Assembly: GCF_030408855.1 (NCBI RefSeq)
Contig: NZ_CP047358.1
Location: 496,001-560,000 of the forward strand
Reading direction: 5' to 3'
Source of the DNA: Corynebacterium glaucum
GTDB taxonomy: Bacteria > Actinomycetota > Actinomycetes > Mycobacteriales > Mycobacteriaceae
Length of the DNA stretch: 64,000 nt
Position 1 is the stretch's first letter. Every line of letters starts with the position of its first letter. Made by a program: the position numbers and the translations under genes. Positions 9,120-17,708 of this stretch are shown piece after piece. The notes under the pieces were generated by a model that searched no databases, was not told where the DNA came from, and was given only the letters and a program-made list of their open reading frames with translations.

Positions 9120-10376
9120 CTACCGGCTGTGGCGGCCACCCGTGCTGGGCCCAATGTGCCCGCTGAGCCGGAGAATAACGCCCACAAGCGCAAGCACGCC
9201 CGTAAGTATCGCGATGAGCCCCCAAGGGGAGCGCGTTGCACCCGTAGACGCGTTCGGTGCACCCGTGAACTGCGCCGCACTCGCCGGGTCGGGTGTCAGC
9301 CCTGCGGGCGGCACGGGCGCGGACGCGGCTGTAGCAGAGACTGGCACAAGTTGCGCCACGCCCGACCCCGGCGCGATCGGATACGCCGCGTGCAGCAACA
9401 TCTGCGCCTGCTCCCAGGCGCGTGCGTCCCACGCGGTAGTGTCCAGCACCACCGCAACCAACCGCCGCCCACCGTGGTTCACCGCACCCACGAACGTGTG
9501 GTTCGCATCGTCGGTGTAGCCGGTCTTGCCGCCGATGCCTTCCGGGTCGTTCAAGTACAGCTTGTTGTCGTTCCACATGTCGAACGGCGGCAGTTCGCCG
9601 TAGCCCGGGAACTCGTACGACTCCGTGTCCGCGATCTGCGCGAACACCGGATTCGCAAACGCCGCCCGGTACGCCAACCCCATGTCCCACGCAGAGGTCG
9701 ACATGCCCGGCGCATCCAACCCGGAGTAGGACGCCGCGCGGGTGTCGGCCATCCCCAATTCACTCGCCAGCGCGTTCACCTTGCGCAGCGTCACCTCGTC
9801 GCCGCCGAGCGCCTGCGCCAACGCGTGCGCCGCGTCATTGCCAGAGGACAAAATTAGCCCGTACAGCAGGTCGCGCACCGTGTATTCGCCGTCCGGGCCG
9901 ATGCCGGCGGCGGAACCCTCCTGGTTCGCCGACTCCTCGCTCACCGTAACCGGCGCATCCAGGTCCAGCTCGTCGATCACCACCAGCGCCAGCAGCACCT
10001 TGATAATCGACGCCGGCCGGTAGCGCCCGTGCGGGTCCTTCATCGCCACTACTTCGCCGGAATCAATGTCCGCCACCAACCACGACGAGGCCACAACTTC
10101 CGGGTCTACCCGGTACCCGTTCGGCGAGATCACGCCGCACGGCCCGCCGTATACCGCCGGCAGGGGCGTCGGGGTCGAGCCGTCGAGAAGCCGCTCGGAG
10201 GTGCTCACCGGCTCGGGTGGGACGAGCGAGTGCGCGCAGTTGTCGGTGTCGGGTGCCCGGTTGCGGCTCGGTGGGATCCACTCGCCGTTGTCGTAGTACC
10301 CGGTGGTTGGTGGGGGAGGGGTCACGGGGGCGTCGGTAAGCGAAATGCTCTGGGCAAGCAGGAAGGAGGTAATCAC
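9120..10376 (-). CDS. D-alanyl-D-alanine carboxypeptidase (low-molecular-weight penicillin-binding protein)
   Basis: A serine DD-peptidase that trims the stem peptide of peptidoglycan outside the membrane. The three active-site motifs are present: SIIK near residue 120, SGN near 181 and KTG near 268. A membrane segment (LIAILTGVLALVGVIL) near the C-terminus would anchor it. The N-terminus is odd: after GTG the sequence VITSFLLAQSISL is only a short hydrophobic stretch before a proline-rich region, so the export signal is minimal. The GTG overlaps the stop of the TRIC-like gene as GTGA and has GGAGG upstream. Dispersed-motif variant at 10331-10341. Confidence 0.9.
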   Translation of the reverse strand: MITSFLLAQSISLTDAPVTPPPPTTGYYDNGEWIPPSRNRAPDTDNCAHSLVPPEPVSTSERLLDGSTPTPLPAVYGGPCGVISPNGYRVDPEVVASSWLVADIDSGEVVAMKDPHGRYRPASIIKVLLALVVIDELDLDAPVTVSEESANQEGSAAGIGPDGEYTVRDLLYGLILSSGNDAAHALAQALGGDEVTLRKVNALASELGMADTRAASYSGLDAPGMSTSAWDMGLAYRAAFANPVFAQIADTESYEFPGYGELPPFDMWNDNKLYLNDPEGIGGKTGYTDDANHTFVGAVNHGGRRLVAVVLDTTAWDARAWEQAQMLLHAAYPIAPGSGVAQLVPVSATAASAPVPPAGLTPDPASAAQFTGAPNASTGATRSPWGLIAILTGVLALVGVILRLSGHIGPSTGGRHSR

Positions 10377-11335
10377 CCTTTCCTCCTTTCTTGGTAGAGG
10401 CGCTCGATCAGCTCGTCGGTCAGTTGCTCGTCGCGCAGCACAAGGTCGAGCATTTCGCTTGACGACGCCTCTTCCGCACGCATATCCCGCCGCACCTGCT
10501 CCGCCTCTTTCATGGCGCTGGAGCGGCGCTTGCCCTTCTTCACGTCCGCCTCAATACGGCGCTGCAAGGCCTTCTCCATTTGGCGGTGGCGCCAGGCACG
10601 CAGCGAGCGCGGCTCCAAACCGCGCGCCACCGCGCGGGAACTCTGCTCCGCCTTCTTCGCCGCGCGAACGACTTGGGCCGCGGTCTTGTTCACAGGCGCG
10701 TAGTCGCTGTTCGTGCCTAATTTCCAGTTGCCGTAATAGCCGACGAGGAAGAGCGCGTAGCTGACAATTGGGCCCAGCACCATGCCCCAAGCCGTGAACC
10801 CTGTGGCGTTTGCGGCGAGCAGCACGCCCGCGCAGGCGACCGCGGGCACCACTGCTGGTTGGTTGTTGCCGAACACGGATGGTTCGCGGGCCATGACCAC
10901 GTCGCGGATCATGCCGCCGCCGGTTGCGGTGAGCACGCCCATGAGGATCGACGGAAGCATCGGCAGGTCAAAGACAATCGCCTTCATCGTGCCGGTCGCG
11001 GCCCAGAGCGCGGCGATGAGGCCGTCGCCGTGCGACTGCACAAACTCCCACGTGCGGCCTTTGAAGTACGTGAACCGTGCGATGAGGGTGCCAGTTAGGG
11101 CAAGGATGAGGTACTCGGGCTCGCTCATTGCGGCGACGGTGCCTTGGTTGATCAGCACGTCGCGCAGCATGCCGCCGCCGAGCGCGGAGAACATGGCGAT
11201 GAAGAAGAACCCGACGATGTCGTAGCCGCGCTGGCGTGCGATGGTGCCGCCAATGATGCTCATCATCAACACGCCCGAGACATCAAACCACCGGTAGATG
11301 GTGGTGATGAGGGGATCGACTTGCTCCACAGGCAT
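10373..11335 (-). CDS. TRIC/UPF0126-family membrane channel protein with a long basic tail
   Basis: The 320-residue protein has an N-terminal membrane domain of about seven helices and the duplicated GGGM(L/I)RD motif (GGGMLRDVL near residue 53, GGGMIRDVV near 139) that marks the UPF0126 family, now placed with trimeric intracellular cation channels. About 110 C-terminal residues are charged, helical and arginine/lysine rich, an addition to the usual length of about 200. The gene overlaps the carboxypeptidase by four bases. TACAAT lies eight bases before the ATG, suggesting a leaderless start. A dispersed-motif copy is at 10457-10467. Confidence 0.82.
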   Translation of the reverse strand: MPVEQVDPLITTIYRWFDVSGVLMMSIIGGTIARQRGYDIVGFFFIAMFSALGGGMLRDVLINQGTVAAMSEPEYLILALTGTLIARFTYFKGRTWEFVQSHGDGLIAALWAATGTMKAIVFDLPMLPSILMGVLTATGGGMIRDVVMAREPSVFGNNQPAVVPAVACAGVLLAANATGFTAWGMVLGPIVSYALFLVGYYGNWKLGTNSDYAPVNKTAAQVVRAAKKAEQSSRAVARGLEPRSLRAWRHRQMEKALQRRIEADVKKGKRRSSAMKEAEQVRRDMRAEEASSSEMLDLVLRDEQLTDELIERLYQERRKG

Positions 11336-11517
11336 AGGTGCTCATTGTAAGAGCGGCGCCCGCCCCCGCGCATTGGGGGCGATCTGCTTTTGTGGACATT
11401 CGTCCAACTGGCCACAGGAAGCGTACAGACAGTTTTCAGGAAAGTGGCGCAAAGCTCCTTAGGGCCCAGCAGCGATATACGTGGGTACCTACATAGTTTG
11501 GTTGCACACTTAGTTCC
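11336..11517. promoter_or_regulatory. Divergent intergenic region between the TRIC-like gene and the DUF4956 operon
   Basis: This 182-bp region separates two divergent genes and should hold both promoters. A leftward TACAAT is visible eight bases before the TRIC-like start. Rightward, TACATAGTTT near 11490 and TTGCAC near 11502 are possible elements, but no spacing is convincing. A GCCCCC/GGGGGC hairpin near 11360 is the only other structure seen. Confidence 0.4.
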
Positions 11518-12090
11518 ATGTTCAACACCTTCACTACCTTCACCACCGCCGCCATCGATCTTGCGGCGGTCGCGTTCCTTGTTTTCGCCGTCTATTACCC
11601 GCGCCACCGCCGCAGCGACCTGGTTGTCGCGTTCCTCGGGGTCAACGTCGGCGTTCTCGCTGTCTCAGCTGTGCTCGCCACCACGGATGTCGGAGCGGGC
11701 TTGGGCATGGGGCTGTTCGGCGTGCTGTCCATCATTCGGCTGCGTTCCTCCGAGATTTCGCAGCGCGAGGTCGCGTACTACTTCGCCGTGCTCGCCATCG
11801 GCCTGATCTGCGGCATCTCAAACTCGCCCCTCACCGCTGCCGCCGCAAGCGCACTCATCGTCGGCGTACTCGCCGCAGCGGACGGGATGTCCAAGGCCAC
11901 CCACCAGGAAGAGATTGTCGTCGACCGCGCGCTCGCTGATCGGGACGAGCTCCAAGCGCGCGTGGAGGAGCTCACCGGCGCGACAGTCCTGGGGCTCGAG
12001 GTGCTCCGCCTCGACACCGTCAACGACACCACCCTCGTTGCCGCGCAGCTGCGCCGCGAGGCTCCCATCAACCTTCCGGTGGGTGTCTAG
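11518..12090 (+). CDS. DUF4956-family membrane protein
   Basis: The 190-residue protein has four hydrophobic segments in its first 125 residues and a soluble C-terminal part. The GLGMGLFGVLSIIRLRSSEISQREVAYYF region after the third segment is characteristic of DUF4956. The family is usually encoded beside VTC-domain proteins, as here, and is presumed to be their membrane partner. The stop codon is immediately followed by the ATG of the VTC gene, so the two are cotranscribed and probably coupled. Confidence 0.82.
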   Translation: MFNTFTTFTTAAIDLAAVAFLVFAVYYPRHRRSDLVVAFLGVNVGVLAVSAVLATTDVGAGLGMGLFGVLSIIRLRSSEISQREVAYYFAVLAIGLICGISNSPLTAAAASALIVGVLAAADGMSKATHQEEIVVDRALADRDELQARVEELTGATVLGLEVLRLDTVNDTTLVAAQLRREAPINLPVGV

Positions 12091-12789
12091 ATGGAAACGA
12101 TCACGCTCGACGAACTCACTCGTACCGACGCCATGATGACGCGGGTCGACCGCAAGTATCTCCTGCACGAGTCCGAGGCACAGCAGCTTTTCGACGCGTT
12201 GCCAAACGCCACCCGAGTCCTCACCGTCGCCGGGACCACCTCTCAGCGCTACGACACCACCTACTTCGACACCGCCGATCTCCAGAGCTACTACGGCGCC
12301 GCCCGAAAGTGCCGCGGCCGCTTCAAGGTGCGCGTCCGGACGTACGTGGACACCGGCGCGCAATTCCTCGAGGTGAAAACCAAAGGCCCGCGAGGAGTGA
12401 CTGTGAAAAACCGCGTCCCTTATGACGGGCCCGGCGCGTGGAACTTCGTCACCGACACCCTCGGTCCCCTCGATCTCGCCCCGGTTATGCGAAACACTTA
12501 CCGGCGCACCACGTTGTCGCCGCCGGATCCCGGCCGCGCGACCGTGGACCGCGACTTGGTCTGGGAATCCGCGGGCCGGCGCATCGCAGACCTCGATCTC
12601 GTCATCATCGAAACGAAATCGGGCCGCACGCCGTCCTCCATCGACCAGCTTCTCTTCGCCCACGGCCACCGTCCCCGCCGCGTCTCCAAATTTGGCTGCG
12701 GCATGGCGGCGCTGCACCCGCAACTCCCGGCCAACAACTGGCACCGCACACTCACCGATTACTTCGAAAGGACCCCCAACCATGCGTAA
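12091..12789 (+). CDS. VTC-domain protein (polyphosphate polymerase-like)
   Basis: The 232-residue protein has the basic tunnel residues of the VTC domain, the fold that makes polyphosphate from ATP in yeast Vtc4: VDRKYLL near residue 18, RYDTTYFDT near 51, GRFKVRVRTY near 71, FLEVKTKG near 91 and IIETKS near 172. Bacterial members lie with DUF4956 and secreted CotH or beta-helix proteins, as in this operon; polyphosphate synthesis by this protein is inferred, not shown. It follows the DUF4956 stop directly and overlaps the next gene by eight bases. Confidence 0.85.
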   Translation: METITLDELTRTDAMMTRVDRKYLLHESEAQQLFDALPNATRVLTVAGTTSQRYDTTYFDTADLQSYYGAARKCRGRFKVRVRTYVDTGAQFLEVKTKGPRGVTVKNRVPYDGPGAWNFVTDTLGPLDLAPVMRNTYRRTTLSPPDPGRATVDRDLVWESAGRRIADLDLVIIETKSGRTPSSIDQLLFAHGHRPRRVSKFGCGMAALHPQLPANNWHRTLTDYFERTPNHA

Positions 12790-14557
12790 ACCCATTCTTG
12801 CCCTCGCCGCTGCGGCAGCACTGACGATGTCCGCCTGCTCGACCGAAGTGGCCGTGAAGCCTGTGGCTGAAACGGCTGAGGTGACGTCGACCGTGGCGTC
12901 AACGGTGGCGTCGACAAGCGAAAGCTCCACCGTGAACCCGCCCACCGCAAGCGAGCAACTGGCCGCGCTCGGCGCGCCCGAGATTGTCGAGGCCGCGGGC
13001 GAGGCCGTCGATTGGGACGGCGGGGCGATCACGGAAGCTGGCACCTACCGAATCAGCGGCGACGCGCGCAACGTCACCGTCGACGCGCCGGGGGAGACAG
13101 TGGTGCTCGTGCTCGACAGCGCCGACATCACGGGGCAATTGCTTATCGACGCTTCGTCCGCCGCGCTCGTTCTCACCGGCGACTCGCACCTGGATGCCTC
13201 CAACATCCTCACCGACGAAGGCGCAATCCATGCCACCGGCAACCTGACGGTGACTGGCGATGGTTCGCTTGAGGTCTCCTCCGACGGCGACGGCGTGGTG
13301 GCCAAGGACGATCTCGTGGTCACCTCCGGGCGTGTCACCGTGGACGCAGGCGACGACGCGCTGCGCGGCACCGATTCCGTCACCGTGGCCGACGGCACGC
13401 TCGAACTGAAGGCGGGCGGCGACGGTATCGCCTCGTCGAAGGATGACGACGAGCAGAAGGGCTGGATCGCGGTTACCGGCGGCGACATCACCGTCGATGC
13501 AGGCGACGATGCGTTCAGCGCCCACAACGACGTGCTGGTCACCGGCGGCACGATTGAGCTCCGAGCCACGGATAAGGGGGTCAACGCCGGGCGCTTCGCG
13601 CTCATGTCCGAGGGGGCTTTGCTTATCGACGTCTCCGACGACGCCATCCACTCCGACGGTGCGCTCCGTTTAAGCGGCGGCACCGTCGGGGTAGCAGCCG
13701 GGGATGATGGCGTGCACGCCGAGGTCGCCGCAGTCCTTGACGGCGCGGATGTCACCGTCACCGAATCCGAGGAAGCCCTCGAGGCCGGCCTGATCACGGT
13801 GTCCGGTGGAAAAGTTGACCTCACGGCCACTGATGACGGCATCAACGCCTCCGGCTCCACCACCGTAGAGGAGGGCCTTGCCGCGGCGGAGGCGGACGAG
13901 GCCGAGGAAGAGGCGGAGGAAGAGGCGGCAGAAGATGCGGCAGGTCCTCAGGAGATGGGCGGCGCGCCGGGTGGCCCGATGGGCGAACCCGGGGGTGGCC
14001 CGATGGGCGAGAACACCGGCGAGCACCTCGCTATCACGGGCGGGGCTGTCACCGTCAACGCGGGCGGTGACGGTATCGACTCGAACGGCACCGCAGCGGT
14101 CACAGGCGGCACTGTCACTGTTTTCGGGCCGACGAACGACGCAAACGGTGCAATCGATGTCGCGGGCGGACTCGACGTGAGCGGAGGTGAGCTATGGGCT
14201 CTCGGTTCGGCCGGAATGGCTGAGTCGCCGTCTTCGTCGAGCTCGCAAGGGTGGTTGCAAAGCAGCGTGACGGCGGGAGCCGGCGCAGAAATTACCGTGA
14301 GCGATCAGGCGGGCAACCCTGTTGCCTCCTTGACCACCCCGAAAGATGTGGTGAACGTCGTGTACTCGTCGCCGGACATTGATCCTTCCGCCACGTACAG
14401 CGTCAACGGCACCGAGGTGAGCGCGAACACCGCGTCGCGCGGTGGTGGCATGGGCGGACCCGGCGGCGGCCAGATGCCCGGAGGCGGCCAGATGCCCGGA
14501 GGCGGCCAGATGCCCGGAGGCGGCCAGATGCCCGGAGGCGGCCAGATGCCCGGGTGA
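12782..14557 (+). CDS. Lipoprotein with repeated carbohydrate-binding-like (DUF4353) domain; C-terminus possibly frameshifted
   Basis: The 591-residue protein has a lipoprotein signal (LALAAAAALTMSAC, Cys near residue 19), a Ser/Thr linker, then many short beta-rich repeats of the form GDDGIxAxGxxxVTGGxVTVxA typical of DUF4353. An acidic insert (AEAEEEAE-like, near residue 370) follows, and the end is five copies of GGQMPG encoded by an 18-bp repeat at 14465-14554. The stop arises in CCCGGGTGA at the end of the last repeat. The next frame continues in the same style (GDMGMPGAPGMAPDA) to a stop at 14657. Third gene of the DUF4956-VTC operon; probably surface exposed. Exact dispersed-motif copies at 13141 and 13621. 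Confidence 0.85.
   Translation: MRKPILALAAAAALTMSACSTEVAVKPVAETAEVTSTVASTVASTSESSTVNPPTASEQLAALGAPEIVEAAGEAVDWDGGAITEAGTYRISGDARNVTVDAPGETVVLVLDSADITGQLLIDASSAALVLTGDSHLDASNILTDEGAIHATGNLTVTGDGSLEVSSDGDGVVAKDDLVVTSGRVTVDAGDDALRGTDSVTVADGTLELKAGGDGIASSKDDDEQKGWIAVTGGDITVDAGDDAFSAHNDVLVTGGTIELRATDKGVNAGRFALMSEGALLIDVSDDAIHSDGALRLSGGTVGVAAGDDGVHAEVAAVLDGADVTVTESEEALEAGLITVSGGKVDLTATDDGINASGSTTVEEGLAAAEADEAEEEAEEEAAEDAAGPQEMGGAPGGPMGEPGGGPMGENTGEHLAITGGAVTVNAGGDGIDSNGTAAVTGGTVTVFGPTNDANGAIDVAGGLDVSGGELWALGSAGMAESPSSSSSQGWLQSSVTAGAGAEITVSDQAGNPVASLTTPKDVVNVVYSSPDIDPSATYSVNGTEVSANTASRGGGMGGPGGGQMPGGGQMPGGGQMPGGGQMPGGGQMPG
14465..14554 (+). repeat. Five tandem copies of an 18-bp coding repeat
   Basis: The unit GGCGGCCAGATGCCCGGA occurs five times in a row, the last copy ending GGG. 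It encodes GGQMPG repeats. As 18 is a multiple of three, gain or loss of copies would not change the frame; the frame break after the last copy must come from a single-base change. Confidence 0.95.
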
Positions 14558-14653
14558 CATGGGTATGCCGGGGGCACCGGGGATGGCTCCGGACGCGCAG
14601 CGTGAGGACGTGGCGGTGTTGCCGCAGCGGCGCGACAGCGATCGCGACACCGC

Positions 14654-15211
14654 CTAGCGCAGGAAATCTGGGGGCGGGCCCGGTGGCGGGCCGGGGTGCT
14701 GGCCGCGTGGCGGGGGAGGTGGACCCCAGGCATCGCCGGACGGCGAGGGTGGGGGCCATTTGAGGGGAGTCGGCGGGAAATCTTCGGGGGCCATGTGGGA
14801 TTCTGCGGCGGCGATTAGCTTGTCTAAGAATCCAGCGAGGCCTACTCGCTCCTGCTCAGAGAGAGCGCTAAATGGGTCGAACTCCTCGGCGGTGTCGTGT
14901 TCCTTGGCGGCTGTTTTGCCGCCGTCGGTAAGCGTCACGATGCTCGTGCGCTTATCCTGCGGATTCGGGGCGCGGGATACGAGCCCCTTGGCCTCCATCT
15001 TCGAAAGCAACTCCGCCAGCGACTGCGAGCGGATCCCAAGCACCGCGGCCAGGTCTTTTTGTGCCACTCCGTCTTGCAGCGAAAGGAGCTTCAACACGCG
15101 GCCCTGGCCGGAGAACGCGTTGCGGCCCTGCGGGTCCGCACTCGCCACGCGCATCAGGTGCATGAAATGCCGCAGCTTCGCTTGGAGCTCCGCAGATTCC
15201 CCGCCCGCCAT
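14654..15211 (-). CDS. MarR-family regulator with a proline-rich tail
   Basis: The 185-residue protein has a winged-helix core: QKDLAAVLGIRSQSLAELLSKME is the recognition region near residues 54-76, and RAPNPQDKRTSIVTLTDGG is the wing near 85-103. After about residue 138 comes a 45-residue tail rich in proline and glycine (WGPPPPPRGQ...PPGPPPD) that ordinary MarR proteins lack. It ends a few bases from the alternative stop of the convergent lipoprotein gene. The target is unknown. A dispersed-motif variant (GCTTACCGACG) is at 14923-14933. Confidence 0.85.
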   Translation of the reverse strand: MAGGESAELQAKLRHFMHLMRVASADPQGRNAFSGQGRVLKLLSLQDGVAQKDLAAVLGIRSQSLAELLSKMEAKGLVSRAPNPQDKRTSIVTLTDGGKTAAKEHDTAEEFDPFSALSEQERVGLAGFLDKLIAAAESHMAPEDFPPTPLKWPPPSPSGDAWGPPPPPRGQHPGPPPGPPPDFLR

Positions 15212-15226
15212 GGTTGCCTAGAACCC

Positions 15227-16465
15227 CTAGAACTTGGAGAACCGCTTGGTCAGCTGGTCTTCCATCTCGGTCCACGCCTCAGCCTTGTCAGTGAACGGGG
15301 CAGAGGGCACGTAGCCGGCGGACTCGGTCGAGCCCATCATGTACGCCAGGTAGTCCTGCATCCGCGGGTTAGCCAACAGGAGGGAATTCAGCGAGTCGTC
15401 TTTCGCCCAGTCTGCGGCATCGGCAAGCACCTCGTAGGCCTTCGTCATCTGCTTGGTGTCGACCGCGTCCGGCCCCTTCGTGATGTCCTCGGCAATGCCG
15501 TTGAAGGAGTAGGCGTTGTCCGGGTGGACCTCCACTTTCAGCTCGCCGGCGTTCGCCGCGTTCATCAGGTCTTGCCAGGTGGACACGCCCGCGAGCTCGT
15601 GGTCGTCGTTCTCCAGAATCCAGCGGCCGAGGTGCTTCGGGGTGGGGAAGGTGAAGATCTCGCCGTACTTGCCCAGGAACACTGGCGCCGAGCCCAGGTA
15701 GGTGCGCAGCGTGTAGACGGTTTTGCCCTGGACGGTGATCTTCACTGGATCAATGCCTGCCGTCGCCCACGGCGACACGTCGTACGGGTCCTCGGCCGCA
15801 GCCTGCGCAACTTCCTGCTTCTGCTGCTCCTCGCGGCGGCGGGCGCGCTCCTCCTGCGCCGCGGTGATCGCGGTCCCAGCGGACGCGACAGCATCCGCAT
15901 CCAGCTCGTTAGTCTCCACTACCCGCACGGCACCATCAAGCGAGTGCACGACGTTTTCCCAGTTCGCCAGAACCACACGGCCGACACCGGACCACTCGTC
16001 GAGGCCAGCGTCGCCCGAGTAGTGCTCGGAGCCGCGCGCGACGTTCGCCAGAATTGAGTGAGACGCAAAGAAGATCTGCGCCTGCTCCGCGTTCGCCACC
16101 TCAGCGAGCGAGCGCGAAAGCTGCAGCACGCGCGACAGCTGCGAGACGTTCCCGTGGCTGGGGCGATCTGCCAAGAAGTTCGGCGCCCCGACGATGTCGT
16201 AGTACTGCTTCTCGCTCGGCACCACGCGATCGTCGGCCTGTGCCTGGAAGTTCGCCCACTTCGGGTGGTCGGTCAGGTCATGCTGCGCGGTGGTGTTCAA
16301 AAACACCAGCAGTTCCTCAGGCGAGTGGAAGGCGAGGACGGATTCGTCGTCGCCCAAGAACGCCTGCCACTCAGAGCCCTTCTCTTTCCATGTGGGGGCC
16401 CACAGGGTGTAGAAGTCGCCGGCGGTCAGCGAAACCTTGACAGGGAGGATTGCACGGGTGCTCAT
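15227..16465 (-). CDS. Conserved actinobacterial protein of unknown function with a duplicated domain
   Basis: The 412-residue soluble protein has no signal or membrane segment. Two stretches look alike: residues 18-60 (FYTLWAPTWK...FLGDDESVLAFHSPEELLVFL) and about 247-290 (VYTLRTYLGSAPVFLGKYGEIFTFPTPKHLGRWI). Each is followed by a tryptophan-containing helix, which suggests an internal duplication joined by a charged coiled-coil linker (QEERARRREEQQKQEVAQ). Homologues are common in Corynebacterium, sometimes under unsupported names such as primosomal protein. TAGAGT lies eight bases before the ATG, so the mRNA is probably leaderless. No function can be assigned. Confidence 0.7.
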   Translation of the reverse strand: MSTRAILPVKVSLTAGDFYTLWAPTWKEKGSEWQAFLGDDESVLAFHSPEELLVFLNTTAQHDLTDHPKWANFQAQADDRVVPSEKQYYDIVGAPNFLADRPSHGNVSQLSRVLQLSRSLAEVANAEQAQIFFASHSILANVARGSEHYSGDAGLDEWSGVGRVVLANWENVVHSLDGAVRVVETNELDADAVASAGTAITAAQEERARRREEQQKQEVAQAAAEDPYDVSPWATAGIDPVKITVQGKTVYTLRTYLGSAPVFLGKYGEIFTFPTPKHLGRWILENDDHELAGVSTWQDLMNAANAGELKVEVHPDNAYSFNGIAEDITKGPDAVDTKQMTKAYEVLADAADWAKDDSLNSLLLANPRMQDYLAYMMGSTESAGYVPSAPFTDKAEAWTEMEDQLTKRFSKF

Positions 16466-16502
16466 GGAGGGAAACTCTACTAAATCGTTTCCCTACCGCT
16501 GT

Positions 16503-17708
16503 CTATCCGGTAGGCCGCCAGAACCCCATGAACGGCATGCCGATATTTTCGGTGCGCACCGGGTTCATCTGTACGGGGTCACCCGCCTCAATCATCATCC
16601 CATCGCCCGCGTACATCGCCGCATGCCCCGACCAAATCACCAAATCTCCAGGCTGCAGCTCCTCATAGGACACTTGCTTGCCGACGGCCTGGTCAGCCGC
16701 CACCCGAGGAATCTCATGCCCAGCCTGTTGGTACGCCCACGACGTCAACCCGGAGCAATCGAAACCACCGGGCTGGCTCCCGCCCCACACATATGGCGTG
16801 CCTAGCTGTGTTTTCGCAGCCTCAACCGCTGCGACTCCGATGGCCGAACCGGCAGTCGTGGTGGCTGGTGCTGCGGCGGTCGGTGCAGCGGTGGCTTCCA
16901 AGGTTGGCTCTGCGTGCACAGTCGGTTGCGCTGCGGTGGCCGGTTGCGCTGCGGAGGCCGGTGAGTCAGTGGGCGCGGGTTTCGGCTCCGCCGGTACCTC
17001 AACCGGTTTGACCTCGGGAGGTGCTGACGGAGACGGCTGCGGCGCAGCCGCTGGATCGGTGTGCGGCGGATCGGCGACAGCTTCTCCTGGCGCTGCGGGA
17101 GACAGAGTGCCCGCCAAGCGCTTGAGCTGCTCGACTGCCTCGCCCGCGCCCGGGGCGGTGCCGGGAAGCTGGACTCGCATTGAACGTTCGGTTTCCTTGG
17201 AGAGTCGTTCCGCGATTTCGTCGAGCCCGTCTTGCAAGTCGAGGATCGTCATCGCCGCTTCGTTGAGCTTGATCATCACGGCGCTTGCTACTGCCGCCAG
17301 CTGCGCTGCTGGCCCCGCCGGAGTGGCCAGTGCCGCGGCGGCACTGGCGGCAGGGACAACGCTGGCTGCGATCGCCACCATCTGTGTCGCTGCAGTCGCG
17401 GTGAGGGTGTTGCCGCCGACGAGGGCGTCGCTAATCGCGGCGCGATGCTCTGCCAGCGCTTCAACGGCATCGAAGTGGGCGCTCGGGTCTGCGCCGACGA
17501 GCTTGGCCAGCGGCGTGAACGCTTCGAAGCTCGGCGTTGCGTAACCGGGCAGGGTGGGAATGAGTTCTGGTTTTTGGGCCATGATCTGGACCGCACAGAA
17601 CAGCGGGTCGATTCCGAACTTGTTCGGTCCCAGCACATCAAGCGCGAGGCCGATTCGCTTATCCACGAGATCAGACGCCTCCACGGAGGCTTTTGCGGGG
17701 ATGATCAC
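16503..17708 (-). CDS. NlpC/P60 peptidoglycan hydrolase-like protein without a signal peptide
   Basis: The 401-residue protein has a helical N-terminal region (about 1-185), an Ala/Pro-rich linker and an NlpC/P60 cysteine peptidase domain from about 293: TPYVWGG, FDCSGL with the catalytic Cys near 317, and GHAAMY with the His near 360. Such enzymes cut peptide bonds in peptidoglycan outside the cell, yet no Sec signal is visible. The frame was started at GTG 17706-17708, which overlaps the previous stop as GTGA with GGAGG upstream. An open frame further upstream overlaps that gene and is implausible. Export through a type VII-like route with the small upstream protein is an inference. Confidence 0.78.
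   Translation of the reverse strand: MIIPAKASVEASDLVDKRIGLALDVLGPNKFGIDPLFCAVQIMAQKPELIPTLPGYATPSFEAFTPLAKLVGADPSAHFDAVEALAEHRAAISDALVGGNTLTATAATQMVAIAASVVPAASAAAALATPAGPAAQLAAVASAVMIKLNEAAMTILDLQDGLDEIAERLSKETERSMRVQLPGTAPGAGEAVEQLKRLAGTLSPAAPGEAVADPPHTDPAAAPQPSPSAPPEVKPVEVPAEPKPAPTDSPASAAQPATAAQPTVHAEPTLEATAAPTAAAPATTTAGSAIGVAAVEAAKTQLGTPYVWGGSQPGGFDCSGLTSWAYQQAGHEIPRVAADQAVGKQVSYEELQPGDLVIWSGHAAMYAGDGMMIEAGDPVQMNPVRTENIGMPFMGFWRPTG

Noticed and set aside
14465..14554. Tandem repeats as a CRISPR array
   Set aside because: Units are contiguous without spacers and encode an in-frame GGQMPG repeat.
17657..17667. GCTTATCCACG as a further dispersed-motif copy
   Set aside because: One base of the fixed CGACG part differs. 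It was left out to keep the count strict, though it may be a decayed copy.
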